Shown piece after piece: positions 28,431 through 36,649 of a DNA stretch of 64,000 bases. Numbering within the stretch: position 1 is the first letter of the stretch; each line of letters begins with the position of its first letter. The translations under genes and the position numbers were made by a program. The stretch is from Helicobacter pullorum NCTC 12824 (GTDB taxonomy: Bacteria; Campylobacterota; Campylobacteria; Campylobacterales; Helicobacteraceae), in contig NZ_JAERIT010000004.1 of the NCBI RefSeq assembly GCF_017979475.1, forward strand, positions 62,001-126,000, written 5' to 3'. Under the pieces are notes generated by a model, which saw only the letters and a program-made list of their open reading frames with translations, had not been told where the DNA came from and did no database searches.

Positions 28431-28913
28431 ATGATGGGGTTAGAAAATTTATTGTATGATAAGAAGTTTAGGGGAATGCAAAAAACGCATTGCTATGAAA
28501 TATTGAAATATCTCATTCAAAAAAAGGTGAATTTTTCGATAGTGTGTAATGTATCGTGCGTGAAATTTGAACCAGAACTTCCACGCGAGATTCGGGAGGC
28601 TTTTAGTGATTTGACAGTGTTTATTTTGGCGGGTTATACTTTTGAGAGTTTGGAGATGGATGAAAAGAATCTTTATTTTGAAGCCGGTTTTGGAGAAGAA
28701 AATTTGGGTAGTTTTGTAACAACTCCATTGGAATCCATTGTGCAAATTTTATTGCCTAATGATGAAGATATCCGCTCAGATTTTTGCATTTATATTAATC
28801 TTTTGGCAACTTTTATTGAAGCCAAAGAGGGAATAGAAAAGGAAGATGATGGGGTAAATAGCTCAATGAGGGCTTTATTGTCAAACCCTAAAAATCATAA
28901 GTTTAAAAAATAG
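28431..28913 (+). CDS. SspB-like protein, possible ClpXP adaptor
   Basis: The 160-residue protein is conserved-looking but without a named family I am sure of. Residues 22-105 follow the SspB pattern: an N-terminal helix (YEILKYLIQKK), a strand VNFSIVCNVS, an LTVFILAGYTFESLEM pair of strands, LYFEAGFGE matching the SspB ARFGG strand, and a TPLESIVQIL helix like VPLxAVLAIY. After a helix comes an acidic linker (131-142) and a basic C-terminal peptide. That is the same plan as SspB, whose tail docks on ClpX. The function is inference from fold pattern only. It is 7 bp after pepF. Confidence 0.7.
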   Translation: MMGLENLLYDKKFRGMQKTHCYEILKYLIQKKVNFSIVCNVSCVKFEPELPREIREAFSDLTVFILAGYTFESLEMDEKNLYFEAGFGEENLGSFVTTPLESIVQILLPNDEDIRSDFCIYINLLATFIEAKEGIEKEDDGVNSSMRALLSNPKNHKFKK

Positions 28914-28944
28914 TGCGTTGTATGGCGAGATTTGGAGGTGGTTT

Positions 28945-29610
28945 ATGGAGAAAAGATTAAAATTAAAGCTATTTCGTTTTAATGTAGAGAGGGATTATCT
29001 GCCTTATTTTGCAAAAATGCAAGTCAAGATTGATGAAGAAGATTCTCTTGCTTGTCTGTTGGAGATTGTCCAAAAGAATATTTTGGAGTATTCTTATAAA
29101 GCCTATGGATTTAAAATTAATGGCGTTGTTGTATTTGATTTTAAATTAACTATTGGAGAATTGGTAAGGAAGTTTGGGCTGGAGTGGAAAATTGAACCAT
29201 TAAATTCTTCGTTGGCTCTTTATGATTTGGTAATCAATGAAGAGCCTTTTTTGAAAAAAATGGAAGATTTGGAGGAATTTGGGCTGAAGCGTGAAAGAGA
29301 GTTTTTGATTTCCTTCTTGCCGTTTGCTTATGCAACGCCTTTGAGTGTAGAGTGTGAAGAGTATTGTGGTGAAGTGTTTTTTATATTGGCTTATTTTCTC
29401 TATCAAGAAGAGGAAAATGCGGAAATATTGGAATTTATCTCCAAGGATTATCAGAATGTTTTGATGGCATTGAATCTTGAGATTTATATATTTCCAAAAT
29501 ATGATACAATCAATCATTATTTATGGGAATTAAAAAAGATTGTGCTAAATAAATGTCAAACTAGAGAGATTCAAACGATAAAAAAACGACTTTTGGAACA
29601 CATTGCATAA
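28945..29610 (+). CDS. Unknown protein with SdhB-like N-terminal domain (possibly DUF5644)
   Basis: The protein (221 aa) starts at the ATG at 28945 because a GGAGG site lies 6 bases before it; the frame itself opens at a TTG at 28918. The N-terminal 70 residues (KLFRFNVERDYLPYFAKMQV, then VLLEIVQK-like and YGFKINGVVVF) follow the ferredoxin-like domain of SdhB/FrdB, but none of the cluster cysteines is present. The rest is helical with no recognised motif. It is immediately followed by an HdrB-like gene, so the pair mirrors SdhB-SdhE. It corresponds by context to an H. pylori unknown near HP0468. Function unknown. Confidence 0.72.
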   Translation: MEKRLKLKLFRFNVERDYLPYFAKMQVKIDEEDSLACLLEIVQKNILEYSYKAYGFKINGVVVFDFKLTIGELVRKFGLEWKIEPLNSSLALYDLVINEEPFLKKMEDLEEFGLKREREFLISFLPFAYATPLSVECEEYCGEVFFILAYFLYQEEENAEILEFISKDYQNVLMALNLEIYIFPKYDTINHYLWELKKIVLNKCQTREIQTIKKRLLEHIA

Positions 29611-29619
29611 GGGAAGAAA

Positions 29620-30435
29620 ATGGATAAGTTAATATTGTGGCATAATCATTTTTATAATCAAAGTGCCTCTATTTTAAAGGAGAATGTGAAAAAGCTTTTT
29701 GAAAAATTGCAGATTCCAATCGCAGAGATATGGGAGATAGCCTGTGAAAATCGTTTATTACCTCTTGTAAATGAAGTGGAGTATTATGGAAAGATTCTGC
29801 AAGCACTAAATAATGCAAAAAAGCAAAAAATGAAATTATTAGTGTGCGATAGTCAAAGTTTGTTGGCTATTAAAAAGGTTTTTAAAAAATATTTTATGCA
29901 TTCTAATTTTAAGGAAGAATTGAATAAAAAAATGGGGGAAATCGATATTTTGGAGCTAGAAGATGCTTTTGTCTTTGCACCAGAGATTGTTTTGCAAGCT
30001 TTTGTGAGGGATAATCAAAAAAGAACTTGGGAGGGATTTAAGTGCGCCTTTTTGCTAGATAGAGAATTAGAGAGTATGGTTAAAGAGACTTATATTGTAG
30101 AAAAATTTGAGAATCTTTTGGGTGCAAAAATCTATCCTTTTTATAAAGATAGCTATGATTATTTGCTGCATATTAATAAGGATATGGCTTACAAAATGGG
30201 TGGGAAGGATTATTATGAAATGGTTGATTGTGGAGTTGATTTTATTATGACGCCTAATATTGGAAATTTCGAGCTTTTAGATGGGCATTCTAAGAAAATC
30301 AAAAAAAATGCAGGTCGTGATGATTTGGAAGTGCCAATTTTATACATTCCTCAAGTTTTTTTGGCTTTATTTAAAGAATGCAATGCTCAAGATTTGATGT
30401 TTTTTAAACATAATATTTCCCCAAAGATGCTTTAA
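29620..30435 (+). CDS. HdrB/SdhE-like protein with incomplete CCG motifs
   Basis: The 271-residue protein follows the HdrB plan. An ILWHNHFYNQSA start with a LFEKLQIPIAEIWEIACEN segment parallels the region before the first CCP. LLVCDSQSLLAIKKVF parallels CxxCxxxLK, and the end PILYIPQVFLALFKECNAQDL matches the HdrB tail (PVLHxxQLLALAMG). The double cysteine and most other cluster ligands are missing, and TPNIGNFELLD stands where CPxC is expected. It is therefore unlikely to hold the noncubane Fe-S cluster. It may work with the SdhB-like protein 9 bp upstream; the role is unknown. Confidence 0.72.
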   Translation: MDKLILWHNHFYNQSASILKENVKKLFEKLQIPIAEIWEIACENRLLPLVNEVEYYGKILQALNNAKKQKMKLLVCDSQSLLAIKKVFKKYFMHSNFKEELNKKMGEIDILELEDAFVFAPEIVLQAFVRDNQKRTWEGFKCAFLLDRELESMVKETYIVEKFENLLGAKIYPFYKDSYDYLLHINKDMAYKMGGKDYYEMVDCGVDFIMTPNIGNFELLDGHSKKIKKNAGRDDLEVPILYIPQVFLALFKECNAQDLMFFKHNISPKML

Positions 30436-30436
30436 G

Positions 30437-30709
30437 ATGGTTGTATTATTTAAGGTTATTACCTCGCTTATTATTGCAATGGTTTGGTACAAGCTAACTT
30501 CAAATCAGGAAACTGCGATATTCTTTTTTATTTTGATGTTGGTGATATTTTTCATCCGTCCTATTTCCTATCAAAGCCCAACTGAAAGGCAGGAATATTT
30601 AGATAAATTCAGAAAATCCAAAGAAAGACAGATGAATATTGAGCAATTGCGTAGAGAAGAAAAGAAAAAGGCGCAAGAAGAAAGAGATAAGAAAAGATCG
30701 AAGGAATAA
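30437..30709 (+). CDS. Small membrane protein with charged C-terminal helix
   Basis: The 90-residue protein has two TM helices (about 4-20 and 27-42). A highly charged coiled-coil-prone tail follows (SPTERQEYLDKFRKSKERQ and further Lys/Arg/Glu residues) that should lie in the cytoplasm. It starts one base after the HdrB-like stop, so it is clearly in the pepF gene series. I do not recognise a family. Confidence 0.8.
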   Translation: MVVLFKVITSLIIAMVWYKLTSNQETAIFFFILMLVIFFIRPISYQSPTERQEYLDKFRKSKERQMNIEQLRREEKKKAQEERDKKRSKE

Positions 30710-30712
30710 AGT

Positions 30713-31039
30713 TTGGGATTGATGTTATTGCAAACGACAACAACAAGTGAAAATGCTAAGATTTTAATATCTAGGGCAATGGAGAGTGGATTTGTCTCAT
30801 GTGTGCAGAGAATGGCAATAGAAAGTTATTATTTTTGGGAAGAAAAACTTAATTGCGAAGAGGAAATTTTACTTAGTTTTAAAGTAGATAGAAAAAATTT
30901 TAAGAATCTAAAGGTATTAATAGCGAAAAATCATATTTATGAGATTCCAGAGATTATAGGGATTTCTTTGAGAGATGTTTCAAAAAGTTATAAAAAATGG
31001 CATAAAAAGGTGATAAAAGCCCACAAAAAGGGCTTGTAA
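30713..31039 (+). CDS. cutA: Divalent-cation tolerance protein CutA
   Basis: The 108-residue protein has the CutA1 pattern: LLQTTTTSENAKILISRAMESGFVSCVQR (in two parts), YYFWEEKLNCEEEILLSFK and a C-terminal helix. CutA forms a ferredoxin-like trimer in the cytosol and is linked to copper tolerance. An AAGGA site 7 bases before the TTG at 30713 favours that start over the ATG at 30722. The gene ends the rightward series and converges with the YdcH-type gene. Confidence 0.88.
   Translation: MGLMLLQTTTTSENAKILISRAMESGFVSCVQRMAIESYYFWEEKLNCEEEILLSFKVDRKNFKNLKVLIAKNHIYEIPEIIGISLRDVSKSYKKWHKKVIKAHKKGL
31017..31035. terminator. Short stem-loop between convergent cutA and YdcH-type gene
   Basis: AAGCCC-ACAAAAA-GGGCTT forms a 6-bp GC-rich stem at the very end of cutA. 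T-richness after it is modest on both strands. A shared terminator is plausible. Confidence 0.4.
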
Positions 31040-31264
31040 TTATTTCTTTGATTCTTTGTAGTCCATAATCATCGCTAAAGCTTCATCTTTCAAGCTAAGC
31101 TTTCTTTTTTTGAGTTCTGCTAATTGTGTATCTGTAGCATACTCTCTACCTTCGCTAATGTCTTGAATTTTTTGGTCTAATTCATTATGCTCGTCAAAAA
31201 TCTTTGCAAAATGTGCATTTTCTTGTTTGAGGACACTAATCTCATCTCTATATTCGTGTAGCAT
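31040..31264 (-). CDS. YdcH/DUF465 family small protein
   Basis: The 74-residue protein is wholly helical, with a heptad-like HNELDQKIQDISEGREYATDTQLAELKKRKLSLKDE core (in two stretches). It matches the YdcH/DUF465 pattern in which two antiparallel helices are joined near D-x-E/L-KKxRLxLKDE. The function of the family is unknown. It starts at the ATG at 31264 with a GGAG site and converges with cutA with no gap. Confidence 0.85.
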   Translation of the reverse strand: MLHEYRDEISVLKQENAHFAKIFDEHNELDQKIQDISEGREYATDTQLAELKKRKLSLKDEALAMIMDYKESKK

Positions 31265-31336
31265 TTGTTCTCCTTGTTTTAAAATTATATTATAAACAAA
31301 ATTGCCTTAAGAATTCAAGAATACATTGAGATTCTT

Positions 31337-32527
31337 TTAAGTGCGATAATCTGCATTAATTTTGACATAATCATACCCCAAATCACAACCATAAGCGATA
31401 AAAGATTCTTTGCCTAAACCAATATCGCATAATATTTTAAAAGAATCTTGTTTGAGGATTCTTGTGGCTTTTTCTTCGTTGATATCATCAAATAGTATTT
31501 TTCCTTTGGAATAAACACAAATATCATCAAAATAAATTTCTAAGGTTTCAGGACTGCATTCAATTCCACTTGCTCCAATTGTAGATGCGATTCTTCCCCA
31601 ATTTGGATCACAACCAAAAAGTGCAGTTTTTACAAGAAGGGATTGACTAAGGGCTTTGGCACATTTTTCTGCTTCTTGTTGTGTTTTAGCCCCTTTGATT
31701 TCAAATGCAACTAATTTGGTTGCTCCTTCCCCATCGCGAACTATATCTGTGGCGAGTTTGTGCATTAGTTTTTCTAATGCAAATAAAAATGCTTCCTTGT
31801 GATAAACTCCACTTTTGTGGTTAGTTAGCAAAAGAATAGTATCATTTGTCGAAGTATCGCCATCTACACTAATGGCGTTAAAAGTAGTTTTTGAGGCTTT
31901 TAAGAGAAGTGGGCGCATATCTTCTTTTGGAATTGCAGCATCAGTGGTGATAAAACAAAGCATAGTAGCCAAACTTGGATTAATCATACCAGCACCTTTG
32001 CATATAGCACCGATTCTAAAACTCTTACCATCATCTAAAAAAACTTCAAAAGCAATAGTTTTATTAAATCTATCAGTGGTCATAATTGCGTTAGCGGCAT
32101 TTTGATTGTTTTTTGTATCAAGTTTGAATAAAGGAAAAGCGGAGATGATTTTTTCTTTTGGGAGTTGGACGCCAATGGTGCCAGTAGAACTCATTATTGG
32201 ATTTGTAACATTAGGGAACATTTGTTGGAGAGTGGATAAAACTTCTTTGATGTTATTGATACCTTCATTGCCGGTTAGTGCATTGGCATTTTTGGAATTT
32301 ATCAAAATGAAATTCGTTTTAAATCCCTCTTGATATTCTTTGTAGTGCATAATGGGTGCAGCACAAAATTTATTTTGAGTGAAGATTGCCTCAACATCGC
32401 ATAAAGAATCAGCGTAAATAAAAGCAAGATCTAATTGAGAATTTGCTTTCAATCCAGCACTAACACCATCGCAATAAAAGCCTTCTGGAGCACAAACTCC
32501 ATTGTCAATAGGGAAAAGATTAAACAT
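31337..32527 (-). CDS. argJ: Bifunctional ornithine acetyltransferase / N-acetylglutamate synthase
   Basis: The 396-residue protein has the self-cleavage motif GATKLV (the Thr becomes the N-terminal nucleophile of the beta chain) and upstream GAICKGAGMINPSLATMLCF. The end FGCDPNWGRI...GCDLGYDYV is typical of ArgJ. It recycles the acetyl group from N-acetylornithine to glutamate in arginine synthesis. The start overlaps the end of the potassium channel gene by 8 bp. argH lies elsewhere in the window (57879-59297). Confidence 0.96.
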   Translation of the reverse strand: MFNLFPIDNGVCAPEGFYCDGVSAGLKANSQLDLAFIYADSLCDVEAIFTQNKFCAAPIMHYKEYQEGFKTNFILINSKNANALTGNEGINNIKEVLSTLQQMFPNVTNPIMSSTGTIGVQLPKEKIISAFPLFKLDTKNNQNAANAIMTTDRFNKTIAFEVFLDDGKSFRIGAICKGAGMINPSLATMLCFITTDAAIPKEDMRPLLLKASKTTFNAISVDGDTSTNDTILLLTNHKSGVYHKEAFLFALEKLMHKLATDIVRDGEGATKLVAFEIKGAKTQQEAEKCAKALSQSLLVKTALFGCDPNWGRIASTIGASGIECSPETLEIYFDDICVYSKGKILFDDINEEKATRILKQDSFKILCDIGLGKESFIAYGCDLGYDYVKINADYRT

Positions 32528-33650
32528 ATTTTAACTCCTCTGGTTTGTCTTTTTTGGATACAAGTTGTTTGGTTAGGCGTATTCCATGTGAAGTGCCAAT
32601 GACAAGCAATTTGCATTCACTTGTTACAAGCGTATCTCCATTAGGCATGGAGATAAATTTGCCATCTTTTTGGGTAATGCCTACAATAGAAGTTTGTGTG
32701 ATTTCTCTTAAGTGAGATTCTTTGAGTTTTTTTAGAACTAACCAAGAATAGCGAGGGACAACGATTTCTTCTAAGTCAAGTGGAGTGTCTTTTTGGTATG
32801 CAAAACGCTCTAAGAGATTTTCCATATCAGGGCGAGTTGCCATAGCATTCACTCTTTGTGCAAAAAGCTTAGAAGGGGAAACAACGCAATCTGCACCTAA
32901 TTTTTTGAGCTTTTCTTCTTCTTCGTTGTTATTAGCATTAGCAATAATGAAGTAAGGTTTTCTTCCCAGTTCTTTTTCATATAATCTTACAGAAACAATT
33001 TGAGCTATATTATCTGCAATATTATTTGAAAGTGCAATAACCCCTCTAGCACTAGATAAATGGCATTTGAGCATCGCAATTTCTTCTAAGGGGTCCTCAT
33101 TGATAAAAAAGGGATAGCGGTATTTTAGGGCAATATCCTCTAAAGAATTGTTGTTATCCACGACAACAAAGGGAATATGTGCTTCCCTAAATTGCTGTGA
33201 GAGTTGGATTGTGTATTCGTTGTGATAACAAATGATGAAGTGATTTTTTAGACGCGCTATTTTGTAAATCATACTGCGTTCCTTAATAACAGAAATAAGT
33301 TTTCCTCGATTTAAAATATCGATTACACCAATGACGCAAAAACTTAAAACAGCAGAACCTGCAAGCATTACAATGGCAGTGTAAATAATATCTAAAGCAT
33401 CAAATTCACTTTCTTTTAAAGCCCCAAATCCTGTTGTAGTAAAAGTATAAGAACTTTGAAAGAAAGCCTCAATAAGTGTGTAATCAGTGATGACAATGTA
33501 ACCAAGTGTGCTAAGTAATAATCCTAAAAAAAGTAAAATAAAAGGCAGTCGAAAAGGTTTGAGTTGTTCGTATAATAAACCGGATAAATCAATATCTGGC
33601 TTTTGCGTTCCTTCCCAATGAAGAAGTTTTTTGAGTTTTTCAAATGCCAC
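32520..33650 (-). CDS. kch: Potassium channel with TrkA-N (RCK) domain, KchA type
   Basis: The 376-residue protein has two TM helices (about 34-54 and 90-110) flanking a pore loop FTTTGFGALKE. The GFG filter, in place of GYG, is the one described for the H. pylori channel HpKchA. An RCK Rossmann domain follows (FIICYHNEYTIQLSQQF), then a TrkA-C-like domain. It conducts potassium across the inner membrane. The start is GTG at 33650, and its AGGA ribosome site lies inside a perfect 24-bp palindrome that also holds the rpmB stop. Confidence 0.92.
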   Translation of the reverse strand: MAFEKLKKLLHWEGTQKPDIDLSGLLYEQLKPFRLPFILLFLGLLLSTLGYIVITDYTLIEAFFQSSYTFTTTGFGALKESEFDALDIIYTAIVMLAGSAVLSFCVIGVIDILNRGKLISVIKERSMIYKIARLKNHFIICYHNEYTIQLSQQFREAHIPFVVVDNNNSLEDIALKYRYPFFINEDPLEEIAMLKCHLSSARGVIALSNNIADNIAQIVSVRLYEKELGRKPYFIIANANNNEEEEKLKKLGADCVVSPSKLFAQRVNAMATRPDMENLLERFAYQKDTPLDLEEIVVPRYSWLVLKKLKESHLREITQTSIVGITQKDGKFISMPNGDTLVTSECKLLVIGTSHGIRLTKQLVSKKDKPEELKYV

Positions 33651-33652
33651 TG

Positions 33653-33676
33653 CTTAATCCTAAATTTAGGATTAAG
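33653..33676. promoter_or_regulatory. 24-bp perfect palindrome joining rpmB stop and kch ribosome site
   Basis: CTTAATCCTAAA is followed directly by its reverse complement. On the minus strand the left arm contains the rpmB TAA and the right arm contains AGGA, 7 bases before the kch GTG. The RNA hairpin would hide the kch ribosome site unless ribosomes finishing rpmB open it. Confidence 0.65.
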
Positions 33677-33860
33677 AGCGTTTTTTCATAGTTCTTAAAG
33701 TGGAAGCAGCAATTCTTACTTTTGCACTAGTTCCATCTTCTAGTTTAATTCTAACTACTCTTAAATTTGGTAGTGAGCGTTTTTTTGTTTTATTGTTTGC
33801 GTGACTTACATTATTGCCGACCATTGGACCTTTGCCACTAAAAAAGCATCTTTTTGCCAT
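33672..33860 (-). CDS. rpmB: 50S ribosomal protein L28
   Basis: The 62-residue basic protein begins [21 protein letters not shown], close to the L28 pattern [20 protein letters not shown], followed by RSLPNLR and RVAASTLR-like ([12 protein letters not shown]). It is part of the large ribosomal subunit. The zinc-ligand cysteines of some L28 proteins are not complete here. It lies 21 bp upstream of kch, an arrangement shared with H. pylori HP0490-HP0491. Confidence 0.97.
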   Translation of the reverse strand: MAKRCFFSGKGPMVGNNVSHANNKTKKRSLPNLRVVRIKLEDGTSAKVRIAASTLRTMKKRS

Positions 33861-33937
33861 ATTTAATCCTTGGAAATTAAAAAATAAAGTATGGATTCTA
33901 GCAGAATCTATGTAAAATAAACTTTAAGATTTAAAAA

Positions 33938-34894
33938 TTAAAGCCTTTTTTTAATTTCTTGCACAATATGAAAACCATGATTTAATGCAGCTGCAATCGA
34001 GCCTCCATTTTTAAATAAAATATCCCCTGCGATATAAATTTTGTCAATTGAACTTTGGTGATTTTCATCGATGAGTGGGATTCCATTTTCATCTAGCTTT
34101 AGATTGCATTTTTTGAGAAAATCAACAGGAGCCATTCCACCGATTGCATAGATGATTCTATCATAAGTTTCACTTGTGCCATCAGTAAAATTGACTTTGG
34201 GCTTTCCATTATCATCTTCAAGGCTTTGGATATCTATGCCTAATTTTGGGGAGATTTTGTTGGCTTTTATGCAAGATTCTAAGTTTTCTTTATTGACTTC
34301 ATTGATGCGTGAGAATTCTGTGCGTCTGTAATTAAGTGTTGTGGGATTAGTTTCACTTAAAATGCAGGCATATTCTACAGCAGAGTTTCCACCGCCAACA
34401 ACAAGGATTTTTTCGCCATCTTGACAACTATTAGCATTAAAATTTACAAGGCTTCTAATAGAGCTTGGGATAGGGTAGGAAGGTTTGTTTGGTTGTCCCA
34501 TTTTCCCAATAGAGATAATGATAAATTTTGCCTTGATTGAAGTATTTTGTGTGGTTTGGATTACAAAATATTCTTTTTCTTGCTTAATGGATTCTACTTC
34601 TGTTTGAAAGTGTGCTTCAAAGGCGTTTTCTTGAATAATTTTGCTAAATAAATCTAATGTGCTTTCTTTTGTTCCATCGCAAAAATAAATATTGCCATTA
34701 AGTTCAACTTTTTGTCCTTTATAATCTTTATCTACGCGTTTATTATCTTTATAAAATTTGCGAATAGTTGTTGAATGGTTTTCTCCTTTTTCAAACAATA
34801 CAACATTATTGATTCCTAAAATCACTGATTCTACTGCAGAGGCGATACCACCGGGACCACCTCCAATAATTGCTATATCATAAATTTCTTTCAT
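33938..34894 (-). CDS. FAD/NAD(P)-dependent oxidoreductase, YpdA/TrxB-like
   Basis: The 318-residue flavoprotein has an N-terminal FAD motif IIGGGPGGIASA, a central NAD(P)H motif VVGGGNSAVEYA and the C-terminal YIAGDI flavin motif. The CxxC redox pair of thioredoxin reductase is missing, as in the YpdA-like group and H. pylori HP1164. It may reduce a low-molecular-weight disulfide or a ferredoxin-like partner; the substrate is not known. Its start overlaps the ccoS end by 4 bp, and the same pairing (HP1164/HP1163) occurs in H. pylori. Confidence 0.87.
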   Translation of the reverse strand: MKEIYDIAIIGGGPGGIASAVESVILGINNVVLFEKGENHSTTIRKFYKDNKRVDKDYKGQKVELNGNIYFCDGTKESTLDLFSKIIQENAFEAHFQTEVESIKQEKEYFVIQTTQNTSIKAKFIIISIGKMGQPNKPSYPIPSSIRSLVNFNANSCQDGEKILVVGGGNSAVEYACILSETNPTTLNYRRTEFSRINEVNKENLESCIKANKISPKLGIDIQSLEDDNGKPKVNFTDGTSETYDRIIYAIGGMAPVDFLKKCNLKLDENGIPLIDENHQSSIDKIYIAGDILFKNGGSIAAALNHGFHIVQEIKKRL

Positions 34895-35088
34895 TTTTTA
34901 TCCTTTTTGTTTGGTTTATTATTTGCAGCATGGCGTAAATCTTCTTCACTATCAAACAAAACGCCTTGCATCATTTTCTTTTCATCATCAAATTGTCCAT
35001 TTTTGAGACCCCAAAGAAATGCAATAAGTCCTAAAAGCCCTATAACAAGTGAAGTAGCCAGCATAACTCCAACCATTGTAATATTCAT
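34891..35088 (-). CDS. ccoS: cbb3-type cytochrome oxidase assembly protein CcoS
   Basis: The 65-residue protein has a single TM helix (about 6-28) followed by the CcoS signature FLWGLKNGQFDD and VLFDSEEDLR. CcoS is needed for cofactor insertion into cbb3 oxidase, the only terminal heme-copper oxidase of this group. The start is the ATG at 35088, overlapping the maf TGA as TGATG; an upstream TTG in frame is less likely. Confidence 0.88.
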   Translation of the reverse strand: MNITMVGVMLATSLVIGLLGLIAFLWGLKNGQFDDEKKMMQGVLFDSEEDLRHAANNKPNKKDKK

Positions 35089-35639
35089 CAAAGATTCTCC
35101 AAAAAAGGCTTAAGTGCTTCAAAATGCAATCCCATGGCATTAGAAGTATTTCCGATTTGCTTTTTGATGTATTTTTGATGGAATCCTTCTACCATTACAG
35201 CACCGGCTTTATTTTGCCATTGATTGCTTTGGAGGTAATTTTCTACATCTTGAGCATCAAATGCTACAAAATCATAGTGAGTTTGACTAAGATTGAGAAA
35301 ATAAAAATCCCTAGAGTGGAGAATCATACAGGTAAGAATCTCGATGGAATTGCCACTTTGTGCATGCAAAAAAAGTCTCGCTTCATCTTTATTTTTTGCT
35401 TTCCTTTGCAGGTTTCCCATACAATCAATGACGGTATCTGCAACCAAAAGCGGCATTTCAAGTCCATAGGAATGGAGGGCGTTTTTATACTTTTTGAGTG
35501 TTGCATTATAAACAAAATTTTTTGGATTAGTGTGTGTTAAAGTCTCTTCATCAAAGTTATTATCGCATTGTATAAAAGGTATTTTATGTTCTTTTAGAAT
35601 CTGCTGTCTGCTAAGAGAAGAGGAACATAACCTAAGCAC
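35088..35639 (-). CDS. maf: Maf family nucleotide pyrophosphatase
   Basis: The 183-residue protein has the Maf N-terminal loop as CSSSLSRQQIL (canonical SxSPRR), the LLVADTVI catalytic Asp and a C-terminal KQIGNTSNAMGLHFEALK. It hydrolyses non-canonical nucleoside triphosphates and has been linked to septum control. The start is GTG at 35639. It overlaps ccoS by one base. The SPRR to SLSR change is a mild deviation from the family. Confidence 0.86.
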   Translation of the reverse strand: MLRLCSSSLSRQQILKEHKIPFIQCDNNFDEETLTHTNPKNFVYNATLKKYKNALHSYGLEMPLLVADTVIDCMGNLQRKAKNKDEARLFLHAQSGNSIEILTCMILHSRDFYFLNLSQTHYDFVAFDAQDVENYLQSNQWQNKAGAVMVEGFHQKYIKKQIGNTSNAMGLHFEALKPFLENL

Positions 35640-35709
35640 AAAAATCCTTAAAATTTTGATTAAACTTTTAATTATAGTATTTTAAAGATTATAAAAATAT
35701 AAGTTTTGA

Positions 35710-36069
35710 TTAGTTATTAAAATTTGCAACCACTGCTGCGATTGCAAATCCGCTATCATGGGAAATGGAGAGGCTTAAATAAGAAACATTAAAATAAAGC
35801 ATTTTTTCTTCTTTGAGGGTTAAAAGAGGGGCACCTTTTGGGGATTTGGAAATAAGAATATCATGGAAGCCGAGTTCTTTGGAAATACCGCATTTGAGGG
35901 CTTTTGAGCAAGCTTCTTTGGCAGCCCAAAAGCCAGCGGCATTTTGAGCGGTTTTGATAAATGTAATTTCTTGGGGATTGAGAAATTTTAAAAGCCCTTT
36001 TTCTCCAAATTTTTGAATAAAAGATTCAAAGCGAGCAATCGCGACTAAATCTATGCCAATTTCAATCAA
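35710..36069 (-). CDS. acpS: Holo-[acyl-carrier-protein] synthase
   Basis: The 119-residue protein opens with EIGIDLVAIARFE (metal-binding Asp) and has FWAAKEACSKAL, the second metal site, plus LSISHDSGFAIA near the end. It attaches phosphopantetheine from CoA to acyl carrier protein. It follows fliL with a 2-bp gap, the same neighbour as in H. pylori HP0808-HP0809. Confidence 0.95.
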   Translation of the reverse strand: MIEIGIDLVAIARFESFIQKFGEKGLLKFLNPQEITFIKTAQNAAGFWAAKEACSKALKCGISKELGFHDILISKSPKGAPLLTLKEEKMLYFNVSYLSLSISHDSGFAIAAVVANFNN

Positions 36070-36071
36070 GC

Positions 36072-36605
36072 CTATTGCACCACAAAGTCAGTGAAAAATA
36101 CATTAACGATTCTACCATCCACTAAAAATTCATTAATGCGAGCTAGAATCTCTTCTTTTAGTTTTTGTTTGCCTCTAGTGGTTTGAATTTCTTCAAAAGT
36201 TTTATCGCTTAAAATAGTAATAATCGTATCGCGTAAAATATCTACCTTGCTATCTAATTCGGGTTGCATTTCTGCGATACTCATTTCTAAAGCAATGGAA
36301 GTTTTAAGATAGCGTTTCCCTCCGCCTGTTGAGACTAAATTAACAATGAATTGCTCAAGTGGATACATTGGTCCAACGCTTAAAAGTGAGCTATTTGGAT
36401 TTGCTGTGCTACTTTTGGAGGCTGCACTTTGAAGTGGTTGATTGGATTGTGGTTGAGATTCTTCTTTGTCGCCACTAAAGATTAAAATTCCAACGATTAT
36501 AAGAATAATCAGAAGTAGTGCAACAACGCCAATAATAATAAATAAAATCATTTTATTTTGTTTGAGATTAGATAATTTAGAATCTTTTTGTGCTTCTTCA
36601 GCCAT
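36072..36605 (-). CDS. fliL: Flagellar basal-body protein FliL
   Basis: The 177-residue protein has one TM helix (about 20-42), a Ser/Gln/Pro-rich linker (45-75) and a periplasmic FliL domain: YPLEQFIVNLV, RYLKTSIALEM, and ending in VFFTDFVVQ. It surrounds the stator units of the flagellar motor and stabilises torque generation. It has its own leader region before the convergent end of pheA. Confidence 0.95.
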   Translation of the reverse strand: MAEEAQKDSKLSNLKQNKMILFIIIGVVALLLIILIIVGILIFSGDKEESQPQSNQPLQSAASKSSTANPNSSLLSVGPMYPLEQFIVNLVSTGGGKRYLKTSIALEMSIAEMQPELDSKVDILRDTIITILSDKTFEEIQTTRGKQKLKEEILARINEFLVDGRIVNVFFTDFVVQ

Positions 36606-36649
36606 TTTTACTCCTTGGTTTTTAAAGTTTTATTATATTATTTATTGAA

